Shown here: in pieces, positions 29,568-30,562 of the stretch | Numbering within the stretch: the stretch's first letter is position 1 | Layout of the letters: every line of letters begins with the position of its first letter | From: Clostridium sp. CAG:762 | GTDB lineage: Bacteria; Bacillota_I; Bacilli_A; RF39; UBA660 | Direction of reading: 5' to 3' | DNA: 30,562 nt | Assembly: GCA_000432575.1 (NCBI GenBank) | Contig: HF996805.1 | Coordinates: forward strand, 1 to 30,562 | Made by a program: the position numbers and the translations under genes | Notes under the pieces: model-generated | Databases searched by the model: none | What the model was told of the DNA's origin: nothing | What the model saw: only the letters and a program-made list of their open reading frames with translations

Positions 29568-30269
29568 ATGTTTTTGAATTTTCTTTTTGAAATTACAAAG
29601 TGTTTTTCTTTTTTTACTGGGGCTTATTCTAATAATGTGTTTCCTGACCCCTTATCTAAAGAAGAAGAGGATTTATACATTCAGCGGGCTAGTGAAGGTG
29701 ATAAAGAGGCACGTGGTATGTTAATCGAGCATAATCTTAGGTTGGTTGCTCATATTGTTAAAAAGTTTGAGGCTAACAGTTATGATGTGGATGATTTAAT
29801 TGGTATTGGAACAGTTGGTTTAATTAAAGGGATAGATACTTATTCGCCAAATAAGAATGTGAGAATTACGACTTACTGTGCGAAATGTATTGAGAATGAG
29901 ATATTAATGTATTATCGTGGTGATAAGAAAAATTCTAAGAATGTTAGTATTTATGAAAATATTGGTTTTGATAAAGAAGGAAATGAGATTACAATTCTTG
30001 ATGTTATTAAAACTAAGGATCCTGAATTTATCGAAGAGATTCATAAGAAGGATAGTATTAATTTGTTAAAGCAATATATGAATGTTTTAACCAAAAGGGA
30101 AAAAGATATTATTATTATGAGATATGGTTTGGATGGTAATGACGAGATAACTCAAAAGGAAATTGCTAGAACTTTGGGAATTTCAAGGAGTTATGTTTCA
30201 CGTATTGAAAAAAGGGCGACTACGAAGATATTAAAGGAATTTATTAAGAATAAGCACTACGGGAATTAA
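29568..30269 (+). CDS. sigK: Sporulation sigma factor K, pro-form, uninterrupted
   Basis: A 233-residue sigma-70 family factor of the late mother-cell type. The first about 20 residues (MFLNFLFEITKCFSFFTGAY) are hydrophobic, like the pro-sequence of B. subtilis pro-sigma-K, and are followed by the shared SNNVFPDPLSKEEEDLY. Region 2 has ARGMLIEHNLRLVAHIVKKFE and DVDDLIGIGTVGLIKGIDTY; region 4 has LTKREKDIIIMRYGL and QKEIARTLGISRSYVSRIEKRA. The gene is continuous, with no skin-type insertion. Activity would need cleavage by a SpoIVFB-type protease, not in this window. TAGGAG precedes the ATG. A TATAAT at 29523-29528 is the only nearby -10-like site; I could not assign its sigma factor. Confidence 0.93.
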   Translation: MFLNFLFEITKCFSFFTGAYSNNVFPDPLSKEEEDLYIQRASEGDKEARGMLIEHNLRLVAHIVKKFEANSYDVDDLIGIGTVGLIKGIDTYSPNKNVRITTYCAKCIENEILMYYRGDKKNSKNVSIYENIGFDKEGNEITILDVIKTKDPEFIEEIHKKDSINLLKQYMNVLTKREKDIIIMRYGLDGNDEITQKEIARTLGISRSYVSRIEKRATTKILKEFIKNKHYGN

Positions 30270-30296
30270 AAAAGTATTAAAATATGTTAAAAATAT

Positions 30297-30325
30297 TTGA
30301 CTAAAAGGAAAATATATGGTAAAGT
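30297..30325 (+). promoter_or_regulatory. Sigma-A promoter for rpmB
   Basis: TTGACT (30297-30302), a 17-base spacer and TAAAGT (30320-30325). It lies about 30 bases upstream of the rpmB ATG. Confidence 0.45.
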
Positions 30326-30356
30326 TATAGTGCGTTTTGTATGAAGGAGGTCAATT

Positions 30357-30524
30357 ATGGCAGTAAAAATTACTAATAAAAAAACAAAATCAGTTAATAG
30401 TAGAAGCCATGCTTTAAATATTACTAAAAGAAAACAAAAATTAAATTTACAAAATGTTACAGTTGACGGTATTAAGATTAAGACTACTGTTAGAGAAGCT
30501 AAAGCACTTAAAAAGGAAAAATAG
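30357..30524 (+). CDS. rpmB: 50S ribosomal protein L28
   Basis: A 55-residue basic protein, too short for many gene finders' default cutoffs. The L28 pattern is seen in SVNSRSHALNITKRKQKLNL (family: NNxSHAxNxTKRxxxxNL), then QNVTVDGIKIKTTVREAKALKK (family: QkVxVdGkxxxVxVsxRALK). The zinc-binding cysteine motif of some L28 proteins is absent. ATGAAGGAGG provides a near-ideal ribosome site. It lies downstream of sigK but has its own promoter. No terminator is seen after it because an insertion-sequence end begins 10 bases past the stop. Confidence 0.9.
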   Translation: MAVKITNKKTKSVNSRSHALNITKRKQKLNLQNVTVDGIKIKTTVREAKALKKEK

Positions 30525-30533
30525 TATCTATTG

Positions 30534-30562
30534 TGAACTGAACCCCAAAAGTTGGACAGTTT
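30534..30562 (+). mobile_element. End of an IS3-family insertion sequence, cut by the window edge
   Basis: The sequence starts TGAACTGAA and continues with CCCCAAAAGTTGGACAGTTT. This is the terminal inverted repeat style of IS3-family (IS150/IS3 group) elements, which begin with TG and contain CCCCAAAAGTTGGACA. Only one end is in the window. The rest of the element, its transposase genes and the target duplication cannot be checked. Confidence 0.7.

Overview
This is a chromosomal window from a low-GC (roughly 30%), spore-forming member of the Bacillota. I infer an uncultured gut-type Bacilli lineage, RF39/TANB77-like, from the AT-rich coding style, the Firmicutes gene sets (yvcK-whiA, yqeG-yqeH, lgt-yvlD, tagO) and the sporulation genes (sigK, cotJ). 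UGA is a stop codon here: several genes end in TGA, and a complete release factor 2 gene is present with its autoregulatory UGA frameshift. The Mycoplasma code is therefore not used. The taxonomic placement is an inference and was not tested.

Layout. 1-2410: partial tRNA-Val, an S1-domain RNA-binding protein, whiA and yvcK (minus strand). 2475-6019: an unrecognised minus-strand cluster with a small DUF1292-like protein and two long coiled-coil proteins, one carrying four copies of a short acidic YNLDNLI-type motif. 6133-9830: lgt and a yvlD-type membrane protein (minus), a DUF192 protein and gpsA (plus), and a tagO/wecA-type transferase (minus). 9874-13026: an agr-type quorum-sensing locus in convergent order. 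A 40-residue hydrophobic peptide gene, agrB and a 40-residue agrD run on plus, facing agrA-agrC on minus, with a shared terminator between them. 13067-17811: two LTA-synthase-family enzymes transcribed divergently from a short region holding four TTAA steps at helical spacing. The minus-strand enzyme is followed by a coupled membrane-anchored protein of unknown function. 17805-21589: a VanY/LdcB-type peptidase, the pcrA helicase, an alpha/beta hydrolase and tRNA-His. 21667-23060: a spore-coat cluster with a fused cotJA-cotJB, cotJC and a Gly/Tyr/Pro-rich coat-like peptide, behind a sigma-E-like promoter. 23044-26833: a class B sortase, an LppM-like lipoprotein and two tandem YitT paralogues. 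26837-29402: yqeG, yqeH and prfB, in one minus-strand operon with the YitT genes. 29568-30562: sigK with its pro-sequence, rpmB (L28), and the terminal repeat of an IS3-family element cut by the window edge.

Two themes dominate. One is the cell envelope: lipoprotein lipidation, the teichoic acid linkage unit, two polyglycerol-phosphate-type synthases, a D,D/L,D-peptidase and a sortase. The other is mother-cell sporulation, with sigK and cotJ. The agr locus is a complete peptide signalling module with a readable candidate autoinducer. The least explained parts are the coiled-coil cluster at 2475-6019, the 40-residue peptide ahead of agrB, and the regulatory region between the two LTA synthases. 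I found no CRISPR array, prophage or defence island. No stretch longer than 300 bases lacks a gene.
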